The notes: generated by a model not told the origin, from the letters alone. Positions 1 to 6,385 are shown, counted from the first letter of the stretch. The stretch is 7,010 nt of DNA from Bacteroidota bacterium (GCA_023428585.1 JAEYXG010000220.1:1-7010); one strand, 5' to 3'. Numbers and translations are program-made.

Positions 1-930
1 ATGCAGGGTATTGGCTATATGCACTCCGACTTAGGAGGTTTTGCAGGCGGTGACACTATCAATGATGAGTTATATGTGCGCTGGCTGCAATATGGAGTCT
101 TTCAACCTATTTTCCGACCTCATGCCCAGGAGCATATCCCATCCGAACCGGTTTATCAGAATTACAGAACCAAGCTCTTTGCTAAACAGGCAATTGATCT
201 CCGATATAGGCTTCTCCCTTACAATTACTCACTTGCATTCAAAAACACATCTTCAGGTCATCCACTCATGACACCTCTTTTCTTTTATGATCCAAACAAC
301 ACATCACTCTTAACCTATGATTCTGCTTATATGTGGGGCGATGCTTTTCTTGTTTCACCGGTTAAAAGGCCTGGCGCCGTATATCAGGAGATTTATCTTC
401 CAAAAGACAATACATGGATTGACTTCTTTTCAAATCTCGCATACGAAGGTGGGAAAACCATTAACCTGCCTCTTTCAATGAATAATATACCTGTGTTTGT
501 TAAAGGTGGATCTTTTATCCCCATGAGTATCGATTCAGAAAGCACTGCAAAATATAGCCTTGATGAGTTTGAAATGCATTACTATGTCGATCCAATGGAA
601 GCCGAATCTGAATATTCATTGTATAATGATGATGGCATTACTCCTTATGCCAATGAAAAAGGCAAATATGAACTCCTGAATTTCTCCGCCATTAATGCAG
701 AAAGCACCCTTAGCATTTCAATGCAAAAGGTTACCAAAGATGAAATTTATGCCGGTAAAAGTCATAAAATCAAATTCCTTGTTCATAATCTGGCAATGAA
801 ACCATCTTCAATTTTAGTCAACGGTCAACCAATAAATCCGAAGAAAATATCATGGAATCCGGTGACCAATAAACTGATGTTCGATGTTGTTTGTACAACA
901 ACCAATTCCGATATCGTCATTAATAAATAA
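1..930 (+). CDS. Glycoside hydrolase family 31 enzyme (alpha-glucosidase/alpha-xylosidase type), C-terminal part
   Basis: This is the last 309 codons of a GH31 retaining alpha-glycosidase. The window opens inside the catalytic barrel. The ATG at base 1 is probably an internal methionine, because the WxDxNE nucleophile segment and the acid/base Asp of the family would lie upstream. Visible landmarks, numbered from base 1, are HSDLGGF (8-14; D10 matches the conserved sugar-binding Asp segment), VRWLQYGVFQPIFRPHA (26-42), LRYRLLPYNYSL (67-78) and MWGDAFLVSPV (111-121). Next comes the proximal beta domain with YLPKDNTWIDFF (132-143) and IPVFVKGGSFIPM (163-175). A distal beta-sandwich of the DUF5110 type starts near YSLYNDDG (205-212) and runs to the stop. 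The family hydrolyses or transfers alpha-glucosyl or alpha-xylosyl residues. Substrate cannot be assigned from this half, and a 4-alpha-glucosyltransferase is also possible. The enzyme is probably exported, but its N-terminus is not visible. Confidence 0.93.
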   Translation: MQGIGYMHSDLGGFAGGDTINDELYVRWLQYGVFQPIFRPHAQEHIPSEPVYQNYRTKLFAKQAIDLRYRLLPYNYSLAFKNTSSGHPLMTPLFFYDPNNTSLLTYDSAYMWGDAFLVSPVKRPGAVYQEIYLPKDNTWIDFFSNLAYEGGKTINLPLSMNNIPVFVKGGSFIPMSIDSESTAKYSLDEFEMHYYVDPMEAESEYSLYNDDGITPYANEKGKYELLNFSAINAESTLSISMQKVTKDEIYAGKSHKIKFLVHNLAMKPSSILVNGQPINPKKISWNPVTNKLMFDVVCTTTNSDIVINK

Positions 931-932
931 TG

Positions 933-940
933 TATTTTTG
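933..940 (+). promoter_or_regulatory. Candidate -7 promoter box for the coiled-coil lipoprotein gene
   Basis: TATTTTTG matches the Bacteroidota -7 consensus TAnnTTTG exactly. It lies 2 bp after the GH31 stop codon and 27 bp before the ATG at 968. No TTG is seen at the expected -33 distance, so the lipoprotein gene could equally be read through from the GH31 gene. Confidence 0.4.
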
Positions 941-967
941 CAATTCAAAACCTAAATAAGACAAAGC

Positions 968-1825
968 ATGAAAAAGTTATTCTTCTTTTTAATGATTATC
1001 CCTTTTTTGTTTGGCTGTAACAGCAAACAAAAAGAAATCGAAGCACTCCAGGCTAGTTATGATAGTCTGCTAGGCATAGGTTTTACAAAAGACACTGCCA
1101 TTTATGGTTATATCGAATCTTTTAACCGTATACAGGCAAATCTCGATTCCATTAAACAGGCTGAAATGCTTATTTCTCAAAGCACTGAAGGAACAGGCGA
1201 ATTAGAGGCTGATCAAAAAGAACAGATCAACCGTGATATCAACATGATTTATGACATGTTGAAGAAAAACAAGGCTACCATTGCAGAACTGAGGTCAAAA
1301 GTAAAACAGTCAGGTGGTAGAGTATCTGAGCTGGAAAAGATGATTGATAGGATGGCACAACAGGTAGAGGAGAAAGATGCTCAGATTACACAGTTAAGAG
1401 ATCAACTTGAGAAAATGAACATTCAAATTGAAATTCTATATTCTGATATTGACAATCTCACCGCAGAAGGAGCAGCCAAAGCGCAAACCATCACTGAACA
1501 GACTACGGCACTTAATACTGCATGGTTTGTTATGGGGACAAAACGTGAACTACTGGATAACAATATTATTACGCGTGAGGGCGGTTTCGCCGGCATAGGT
1601 ACCAATAAAAAACTCAAACAGGATTTTAGCCGTGATTACTTTACTTCTATCGATATAACCAAATTCAAATCGATACCTCTCTCAAAAAAGAAAGTCACAA
1701 TTATCACCTCCCATCCTACTCAATCATATAAACTCTATGGAGAGAAACTAAGTGACAGTTTGGTGATAACCAATCCCAAGGACTTCTGGTCAATATCAAA
1801 ATACCTTGTAATTATGTTAAACTAA
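968..1825 (+). CDS. Coiled-coil lipoprotein of unknown function, conserved in Bacteroidota
   Basis: A 285-residue protein with a lipoprotein signal peptide: MKK, a hydrophobic run rich in Phe, Leu and Ile, then the lipobox LFGC with Cys17 as the lipidated residue. Residues about 20-70 are helical. Residues about 85-180 are a long charged heptad-like coiled coil, for example around 104-165, with Ile/Leu/Met at regular spacing. A compact C-terminal domain follows at about 184-285. It has the segments AWFVMGTKREL (185-195), GGFAGIGTNKKLKQDF (205-220), DYFTSIDI (223-230), ITSHPTQSYKL (246-256) and a closing DFWSISKYLVIML. From memory, this C-terminal pattern recurs in Bacteroidota lipoproteins, some labelled Cbp1-family collagen-binding adhesins. 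That name is a family label and not evidence of adhesion here. The gene follows the GH31 gene by 37 bp and ends before a strong hairpin. The ATG is chosen because it gives the complete signal peptide. Confidence 0.85.
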   Translation: MKKLFFFLMIIPFLFGCNSKQKEIEALQASYDSLLGIGFTKDTAIYGYIESFNRIQANLDSIKQAEMLISQSTEGTGELEADQKEQINRDINMIYDMLKKNKATIAELRSKVKQSGGRVSELEKMIDRMAQQVEEKDAQITQLRDQLEKMNIQIEILYSDIDNLTAEGAAKAQTITEQTTALNTAWFVMGTKRELLDNNIITREGGFAGIGTNKKLKQDFSRDYFTSIDITKFKSIPLSKKKVTIITSHPTQSYKLYGEKLSDSLVITNPKDFWSISKYLVIMLN

Positions 1826-1896
1826 CCAAATGACGGAATCAATCAGGCCAAATGCTGTTAAATATCGGCATCGGTTCTTTTGATGAAACAATAAAT

Positions 1897-1937
1897 AAAT
1901 CAAGGGAGAAGTGCCAGTCACTTCTCCCTTGATTTTT
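1897..1937. terminator. Bidirectional intrinsic terminator between convergent genes
   Basis: A perfect 17-bp inverted repeat, with arms at 1897-1913 and 1919-1935 and the 5-nt loop CCAGT. The stem core is AAGGGAGAAGTG paired with CACTTCTCCCTT. The top strand ends in TTTTT (1933-1937). The bottom strand ends in the T-rich ATTTATTTATT. The hairpin sits 71 bp after the lipoprotein stop and 32 bp after the end of the oppositely oriented flavodoxin gene, so it can end transcripts from both sides. Confidence 0.9.
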
Positions 1938-1969
1938 ATAGATAATTGTTGCCTTTTACCCTACACATT

Positions 1970-2449
1970 TCAGCATAGGCCCATTTCACTTACCAACTCC
2001 TTAACCTTATCTTCCTTAATCTTGGAAACTGATTCAGTTATACCACCAATCTTTTTCATCATGAATTTCTCAATGAAGTTCATACGATCAATAATAACCT
2101 CTCCTCCTGTGAGTTTGCAACTTAGTGCATGATTCCTTAGTGGCTCAGCAAAGGCAGTTTCAAACTGTGCTATTGCCTTTTCATTCTCCTCCATACAACT
2201 AAGATAAAGCCCGAGCGGTTTAGCATTTAACTGTTGCGAATGTTTTTCGCAAAATTTACGCACTCTTTTCTGTATTCTACCCGCGTGAATGGAACCTCCG
2301 ATGATAATTCTATCATAATCATCAAGATTGATGTCACGAGTTTTCTTAAGGTTAATCAAAACAGTACTATCAGAAGCCAGTTCGCCAATCATATTGGCTA
2401 CCTTCTCAGTAGTGCCATGTTGTGTTGCATAAACAATAGCTGTTTTCAT
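1970..2449 (-). CDS. Flavodoxin-fold protein resembling HemG (menaquinone-dependent protoporphyrinogen oxidase type)
   Basis: A 159-residue cytoplasmic single-domain flavodoxin. The N-terminus MKTAIVYATQHGTTEKVA has the first beta strand followed by the FMN phosphate-binding loop (T9-T14). IIIGGSIHAGRIQKRVRKF (48-66) is the typical second FMN-contact region of HemG-like flavodoxins, and LYLSCM (81-86) is the next strand. The C-terminal part, with GGEVIIDRMNFIEKFMMKKIGG at 115-136, resembles HemG of enterobacteria, which oxidises protoporphyrinogen IX using menaquinone. HemG is usually about 175-180 residues, so this one is somewhat short, and no other haem gene is in the window. A different electron-transfer role is equally possible, and no gene symbol is given. 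The ATG lies 6 bp after the stop of the upstream repeat lipoprotein gene, so the two are almost certainly co-transcribed. The protein ends in Cys159. Confidence 0.85.
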   Translation of the reverse strand: MKTAIVYATQHGTTEKVANMIGELASDSTVLINLKKTRDINLDDYDRIIIGGSIHAGRIQKRVRKFCEKHSQQLNAKPLGLYLSCMEENEKAIAQFETAFAEPLRNHALSCKLTGGEVIIDRMNFIEKFMMKKIGGITESVSKIKEDKVKELVSEMGLC

Positions 2450-2455
2450 CGTTGA

Positions 2456-2896
2456 TCATTCTTTATCGGTTGATTTGACTTTACTGTAGTCTATTTCATT
2501 GATCAGTTCACCCGTTTCATTGTAAAATTTCCAGATACCCTTGCGTTGACCTGCAATAAAATCCCCTTCATAATACAACTTTCCGTTTTGGTGATATACA
2601 GTTCGTTTACCTTCACTCAAACCATCCCTGAACTCACCTTCACTCCACAACTGTCCATTATCATACCATGATGCCCAATATCCGTCACGTTTGTTGCTCT
2701 TATAATTCCCTTCTATATATTTCTTGCCATTAGGATGATAATGAACTTCTTTCACGAGTTCTTTTTCTCCTTTAACAGTCTTGAATGTCTTCTCGGTCTT
2801 AAGCGTACCATCATCATAATTCTCTTTTTCAACAGAGGTTCTTCCGCACGCCAGGAAGATAGTCATCATTAAGAGCAGTGTCAGTGTTTTTTGCAT
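2456..2896 (-). CDS. MORN-like (YwqK-type) repeat lipoprotein
   Basis: A 146-residue protein with a short signal peptide and probable lipidation at Cys17 in FLAC. Phe at -3 is a slightly non-canonical lipobox. The mature part is a series of repeats of about 23-25 residues with the pattern Y-x-x-N/D-G-x-x-x-x-E-G-x-(F/Y), then G-x-W. Clear copies are at 53-77 (YHPNGKKYIEGNY), 78-100 (YDNGQLWSEGEF) and 101-124 (YHQNGKLYYEGDF). Degenerate copies are at about 25-48 and 125-140. These are the MORN_2-type repeats that databases often label 'YwqK family antitoxin'. No toxin partner is present, so an antitoxin role is not supported. The repeats probably form a beta-hairpin platform on the periplasmic face or cell surface. 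The gene is 102 bp downstream of pyrC and 6 bp upstream of the flavodoxin gene. Its function is unknown. Confidence 0.85.
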   Translation of the reverse strand: MQKTLTLLLMMTIFLACGRTSVEKENYDDGTLKTEKTFKTVKGEKELVKEVHYHPNGKKYIEGNYKSNKRDGYWASWYDNGQLWSEGEFRDGLSEGKRTVYHQNGKLYYEGDFIAGQRKGIWKFYNETGELINEIDYSKVKSTDKE

Positions 2897-2998
2897 TGTT
2901 TGGTTTATTGTTTGATATATTGATTACGTATAGTTATAGTGTTTGGTAATTTAATGAGAGGATTGCTCTATTAATCACATTTTACATCTGTACAGACA

Positions 2999-4348
2999 TT
3001 ATCTTGAGTGAACGAATGACAACCTTGAACCTTTTACCGATTCATCAAACTTCCCATTGTTCCATGCCAGATGTCCTCCTACGAAAGTGTGTGTGATTGT
3101 AGAATGAAAAGTAACTCCTTCAAAAGGAGACCACCCGCATTTGTACAGGATATTCTCTTTCGCCACTTTCCACGGAACATTCGGATCGACAAGCACCAAA
3201 TCAGCATGATATCCTTTGCGGATAAAGCCTCGTCGCTCTATGCCGAATATACGTGCGGGTGCATGACACATTTTCTCAACCAGTAGTTCAAGGCTTATTT
3301 CCTTATTATTCACTTTCTCCAGCATTACTGCAAGTGAATGCTGTACAAGTGGCCCGCCTGATGGGCAACTTGTATAGGGATTTTGTTTCTCTTCCCTGGT
3401 ATGTGGAGCATGATCCGTAGCAACAACATCAATCCTGTTATCAGTTAAAGCTTTCATCAATGCTGAACGGTCTTTGGCAGATTTTATAGCAGGATTCCAT
3501 TTAATATTATTACCAATGCTTCTATAGTCTTCGTCTGAAAACCAAAGATGATGCACGCACACTTCTGCTGTTATTCTCTTTTCAGCGGTTGAAGGTTCAG
3601 TTGTGAACAGTGCCATCTCCTCAGCTGTCGACAAATGCAGCACATGGAGTCGGGTATTATGATTTCTTGCAAGGTTAACCGCAAAGGTGGAAGATTTAAG
3701 GCAAGCTTCATGACTTCTTATGGCAGGATGCAATTCCACTGGAATATTGTCACCATATTTCTGTTTGTATTGATTCAAATTCTCACGAATGGTTGGCTCA
3801 TCTTCACAATGCACTGCTATCAGGCTTTTTGAATTTCTGAATAACTGTTCAAGGGTTGAAAGGTTATCAACAAGCATATTACCGGTTGATGCACCAAGAA
3901 ATATCTTTATTCCACAAACTTTTGATGGATCCGTCTTTAGTACTTCTTCCACATTATCATTGGAGACACCCATATAAAACGAGTAGTTGGCCAATGATAT
4001 TACTGAAGCAGCCTTATATTTTTCTTCAAGGAGTTCCTGTGTAAGGGTATTAGGCACTGTATTCGGCATGTCCATATAGGAGGTAACTCCTCCGGCCACT
4101 GCAGCTCGGCTTTCAGTGTATATATCTCCCTTATGCGTTAAACCGGGATCACGGAAATGAACCTGGTCATCAATTACTCCAGGCAAGAGGTATTTGCCTT
4201 CCGCATTAATTGGTTCAGCATCTTCAGGCGCGATAGCATAACCTGAAGAAATATCAGTTATTAACCCGTTTTCTATCAATACATTGCCTATGAATGCCTT
4301 GCCTTCATTCACAATGGTTGCACCTGATATGAAATATTTTTGAAGCAT
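2999..4348 (-). CDS. pyrC: Dihydroorotase (class I type)
   Basis: A 449-residue amidohydrolase-superfamily enzyme of normal length for class I dihydroorotases. It interconverts N-carbamoyl-L-aspartate and L-dihydroorotate in the third step of pyrimidine synthesis, in the cytoplasm. The small N-terminal beta domain (1-52) is followed by the barrel. Key segments are DDQVHFRDPG (60-69, with R66 for the substrate carboxylate), MDMPNT (92-97, substrate Asn96), GIKIFLGASTGN (146-157, K148 the likely carboxylated bridging lysine), AVHCEDE (178-184, metal ligand H180), RLHVLHLST (233-241, ligand H238) and ATDHAPH (310-316, catalytic Asp312). The first ligand of the usual HxH motif is Gln62 (CAG at 4163-4165), apparently normal for this phylum. 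The motif set favours dihydroorotase over hydantoinase or allantoinase. A candidate promoter lies just upstream, and the GT2 gene is 104 bp upstream on the same strand. Confidence 0.95.
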   Translation of the reverse strand: MLQKYFISGATIVNEGKAFIGNVLIENGLITDISSGYAIAPEDAEPINAEGKYLLPGVIDDQVHFRDPGLTHKGDIYTESRAAVAGGVTSYMDMPNTVPNTLTQELLEEKYKAASVISLANYSFYMGVSNDNVEEVLKTDPSKVCGIKIFLGASTGNMLVDNLSTLEQLFRNSKSLIAVHCEDEPTIRENLNQYKQKYGDNIPVELHPAIRSHEACLKSSTFAVNLARNHNTRLHVLHLSTAEEMALFTTEPSTAEKRITAEVCVHHLWFSDEDYRSIGNNIKWNPAIKSAKDRSALMKALTDNRIDVVATDHAPHTREEKQNPYTSCPSGGPLVQHSLAVMLEKVNNKEISLELLVEKMCHAPARIFGIERRGFIRKGYHADLVLVDPNVPWKVAKENILYKCGWSPFEGVTFHSTITHTFVGGHLAWNNGKFDESVKGSRLSFVHSR

Positions 4349-4381
4349 AATAGACCGTATCCGTTAATAATGAAATCAATG

Positions 4382-4389
4382 CAAAGATA
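4382..4389 (-). promoter_or_regulatory. Candidate -7 promoter box for pyrC
   Basis: On the - strand this reads TATCTTTG, an exact match to the Bacteroidota TAnnTTTG box, 33 bp upstream of the pyrC ATG. No TTG is seen at the -33 distance. A perfect palindrome (4398-4411) occupies the spacer upstream of the box. This suggests that pyrC can be transcribed independently of the GT2 gene. Confidence 0.45.
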
Positions 4390-4397
4390 ATGCTAAC

Positions 4398-4411
4398 AAT
4401 GATATATCATT
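4398..4411. repeat. 14-bp perfect palindrome in the pyrC promoter region (possible operator)
   Basis: AATGATATATCATT is self-complementary over all 14 bases. It ends 8 bp upstream of the -7 box as read on the - strand, which places it between the expected -7 and -33 elements where a repressor could act. It is purely AT-rich apart from two G/C pairs, so chance occurrence is possible. No regulator gene is in the window. Confidence 0.35.
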
Positions 4412-4452
4412 ATACCCGATAGTCTACGGAGTAAAATAAACTTTACTGTAAA

Positions 4453-5178
4453 TTAAGCTCTGGCCTTTATTCTTTTAAACCTAAGCTGAATAACACCGAA
4501 TATAGCTTCACGGAATATGCCGCTGCTCATTTTAGATTCACCTTCTGTGCGGTCAGTAAAAATGATGGGCACTTCAATGATTTTAAATCCCAATTTCCAG
4601 GCAGTATACTTCATTTCTATCTGGAATGCGTATCCAGTAAACTTGATCTTGTCGAAGTCGATAGCTTCAAGCAGTGAACGGCGATAGCACTTGAAACCGG
4701 CGGTTGTATCCATAACCTTCATGCCGGTAATCATGCGCACATAATAGGAAGCAAAATAGCTCATAAGCACTCTTCCCATTGGCCAATTAACCACATTAAC
4801 GCCTTTGATGTATCTTGATCCAATAGCCACGTCACCGCCCTGTTGATCACAAGCATGGTGCAACCGTACCAGATCCTCAGGGTTGTGTGAGAAATCAGCA
4901 TCCATTTCAAAAATGTACTTGTAATCACGGGCTAATGCCCAACGGAATCCATGAATATAAGCTGTTCCCAATCCTAGTTTTCCCTTGCGTTCTTCAATAA
5001 AAAGCCTGTCAGGAAATTGGGTAATAAGTCGTTTTACTATAGCTGCTGTACCGTCAGGGGAATTATCCTCTACAATCAATACATCAAATTCCTTTTCCAA
5101 AGAAAAAACTTTGCGGATTATCCGTTCAATATTTTCCTTTTCATTAAAAGTCGGGATGATAACAAGATTTTCCTTCAC
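4453..5178 (-). CDS. Family 2 glycosyltransferase, polyprenol-phosphate mannose synthase (DPM1) type
   Basis: A 241-residue soluble GT-A enzyme of the dolichol/polyprenol-phosphate mannosyltransferase group, the size of the catalytic domain alone with no C-terminal membrane segments. Motifs in order are LVIIPTFNEKENI (5-17), IVEDNSPDGT (35-44, nucleotide-binding Asp38), KLGLGTAYIHGF (67-78), MDADFSHNP (92-100, the metal-binding DxD), AIGSRYIKG (118-126), TTAGFKCYRRSLL (158-170) and DRTEGESKMS (209-218), the signature closing segment. The enzyme should transfer mannose or another hexose from an NDP-sugar to a lipid phosphate at the inner face of the membrane, as donor for protein or surface-glycan glycosylation. 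The exact sugar is inferred. The start codon is GTG (5176-5178). No ATG lies between it and the first core strand, and the upstream in-frame codons give no better start. The gene is 61 bp downstream of the nuclease-family gene. Confidence 0.9.
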   Translation of the reverse strand: MKENLVIIPTFNEKENIERIIRKVFSLEKEFDVLIVEDNSPDGTAAIVKRLITQFPDRLFIEERKGKLGLGTAYIHGFRWALARDYKYIFEMDADFSHNPEDLVRLHHACDQQGGDVAIGSRYIKGVNVVNWPMGRVLMSYFASYYVRMITGMKVMDTTAGFKCYRRSLLEAIDFDKIKFTGYAFQIEMKYTAWKLGFKIIEVPIIFTDRTEGESKMSSGIFREAIFGVIQLRFKRIKARA

Positions 5179-5239
5179 TTGATTCGTGGTTAGAGTAGCG
5201 AAATTATAAAAAAATCAATAATAAATTACTGTTACGTGC

Positions 5240-6280
5240 TTATTTCCCTTTTTTTACAATCAGAAGGTATGTAGGGAAGTGATCACTATATCCTCCGGCA
5301 TAAGCGCCACCGGCAAACGTACGGAAGGGATAACCGGCATAAGGCCCATCTTTCTGAAGCATGAACTTTTCACTGAAGACATTGGCCCTAAGGTATTGCC
5401 ATCCATTATTTTCCCTAAGCAGGGGCTCTGATATTATAATTTGATCAAAGAGATTCCATGCATCACGATAAGCCAATGATCCTATCCCCTTTTGATATAA
5501 CTTCCACATGGGATTGAAAAGACCATTTTTTTTCACATCCTTTACTTTGCCTTTAGCCCCAAGTACTTTATAAACGCTTCTATCGGTTGGGTCATCATTC
5601 AAGTCACCCATTATAAAGATCTTCGAATCGGGGTCTATAGTTCGCAATGAATCACAGAGGGAGAGAGAGAGAGCTGCTGCAGCCTCTCTATACTCCGGAC
5701 CGGCTGCCCGTGAAGGCCAATGATTTACTATTATGTGAATCATTTCACCATCAAGCCTACCGCTCACCACCAACTGATCACGGGTATACCAATCATACTT
5801 GCCAGGCATAGTCAATCGGTTTGAGGTACTGTTGGTGACTTTAAATGCAGATTTCTTGTATAGAAGACCTACATCCACACCACGTCTGTCGGGTGAATTA
5901 AAGTGAACAATATCATATCCCATTCCCTTGAGTGGAGGCGTATTGATGAGATCCTCAAGTACTCTCCTGTTCTCAATTTCAGAAACACCAAGAATAGTTG
6001 GTCCTCCTTTCATGATTTCTCCACCAATGCGACCGATAACGTCTGCCATATTGGCAAGCTTCACCTGATACCGTTCTGATGTCCAATGATTGGTCCCATT
6101 AGGAAGAAACTCTGCATCATTTGTGAATGGATCATCAATAGTATCAAATAAATTTTCCAGATTATAGAATGCAATGCAGGCAGCCTTTGTACTTTCCTGT
6201 CCCAGTGAACACTGGTTAAACAAAAGAAGTGAAATGCCTATTATTACAATGATTTTGACAGAAAAGAGCTTAGATGACAT
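5240..6280 (-). CDS. Exported endonuclease/exonuclease/phosphatase-family protein
   Basis: A 346-residue member of the DNase I-like EEP superfamily. These are metal-dependent phosphoesterases that cut nucleic acids or remove phosphate from lipids or nucleotides. The N-terminus has a Sec-type signal peptide with hydrophobic residues 10-21 and cleavage likely after SLG27. Cys24 follows Gln and makes a poor lipobox, so lipidation is unlikely. Catalytic segments are FYNLENLFDT (38-47, Asn40), GVSEIENR (98-105, metal-binding Glu101), RRGVDVGLLY (131-140), VNHWPSR (184-190, catalytic His186), MGDLNDDPTD (223-232, Asp225 and Asn227) and GYSDHFPTYL (330-339, Asp333 and His334). All the key residues are present, so it should be active, probably in the periplasm or outside the cell. 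The substrate cannot be read from the sequence. It is divergent from a TonB-dependent receptor, which may import products of its activity. Confidence 0.92.
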   Translation of the reverse strand: MSSKLFSVKIIVIIGISLLLFNQCSLGQESTKAACIAFYNLENLFDTIDDPFTNDAEFLPNGTNHWTSERYQVKLANMADVIGRIGGEIMKGGPTILGVSEIENRRVLEDLINTPPLKGMGYDIVHFNSPDRRGVDVGLLYKKSAFKVTNSTSNRLTMPGKYDWYTRDQLVVSGRLDGEMIHIIVNHWPSRAAGPEYREAAAALSLSLCDSLRTIDPDSKIFIMGDLNDDPTDRSVYKVLGAKGKVKDVKKNGLFNPMWKLYQKGIGSLAYRDAWNLFDQIIISEPLLRENNGWQYLRANVFSEKFMLQKDGPYAGYPFRTFAGGAYAGGYSDHFPTYLLIVKKGK

Positions 6281-6323
6281 AAAACTGTTTATGATAGATG
6301 AATTGGTTTTGATTTTTCAGGTA

Positions 6324-6353
6324 CAAATATAGGCTATTAAAATTACTGCCCAC
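6324..6353 (-). promoter_or_regulatory. Candidate promoter for the EEP-family nuclease gene
   Basis: On the - strand, the -7 box TATATTTG (6324-6331) is an exact TAnnTTTG match. At a 19-bp spacing, GTG (6351-6353) stands in place of the -33 TTG with one mismatch. The box is 43 bp upstream of the ATG, leaving a leader of roughly 35-40 nt. Confidence 0.5.
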
Positions 6354-6355
6354 AG

Positions 6356-6385
6356 TTGAATGAAAAGGAAAATTTACCACCTTTG
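6356..6385 (+). promoter_or_regulatory. Candidate promoter for the TonB-dependent receptor gene
   Basis: TTG (6356-6358), a 19-bp spacer, then CACCTTTG (6378-6385) matches the Bacteroidota arrangement TTG-N19-TAnnTTTG with one mismatch at the first base of the -7 box. It is 65 bp upstream of the ATG. Its -33 end is only 2 bp from that of the oppositely directed nuclease promoter. Confidence 0.5.

Noticed and set aside
41..271. Overlapping 76-codon frame within the GH31 gene
   Set aside because: The GH31 frame carries clear family motifs over the same bases, and the alternative frame shows none.
1911..2455. Two small open frames on the + strand (1911-2132 and 2234-2455, 73 codons each) opposite the flavodoxin gene
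   Set aside because: They are antisense shadows of a well-supported flavodoxin gene. One starts inside the terminator hairpin, and neither has recognisable motifs.
2456..2896. Antitoxin function suggested by the YwqK family label
   Set aside because: No toxin gene is adjacent, the protein has an export signal, and the partner gene is a flavodoxin. The label reflects repeat similarity only.
2897..2998. Promoter search between pyrC and the MORN-like lipoprotein gene
   Set aside because: This stretch contains no TTTG on the - strand, so no recognisable -7 box. The short direct repeats TTGTTTG look like AT-rich noise.
3071..4044. Several open frames of 62-71 codons on the + strand across pyrC
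   Set aside because: They lie fully within the antisense of a conserved enzyme gene, show no motifs and have low-complexity, irregular composition.
4430..4447. AGTAAA/TTTACT inverted repeat just after the GT2 gene as a terminator
   Set aside because: It has only 6 pairs, mostly A-T, and no T tract follows on the - strand.
5199..5206. Possible -7 box (TAATTTCG on the - strand) upstream of the GT2 gene
   Set aside because: It has a mismatch in the TTTG core and no -33 TTG at the right distance in an AT-rich spacer. Read-through from the nuclease gene is as likely.
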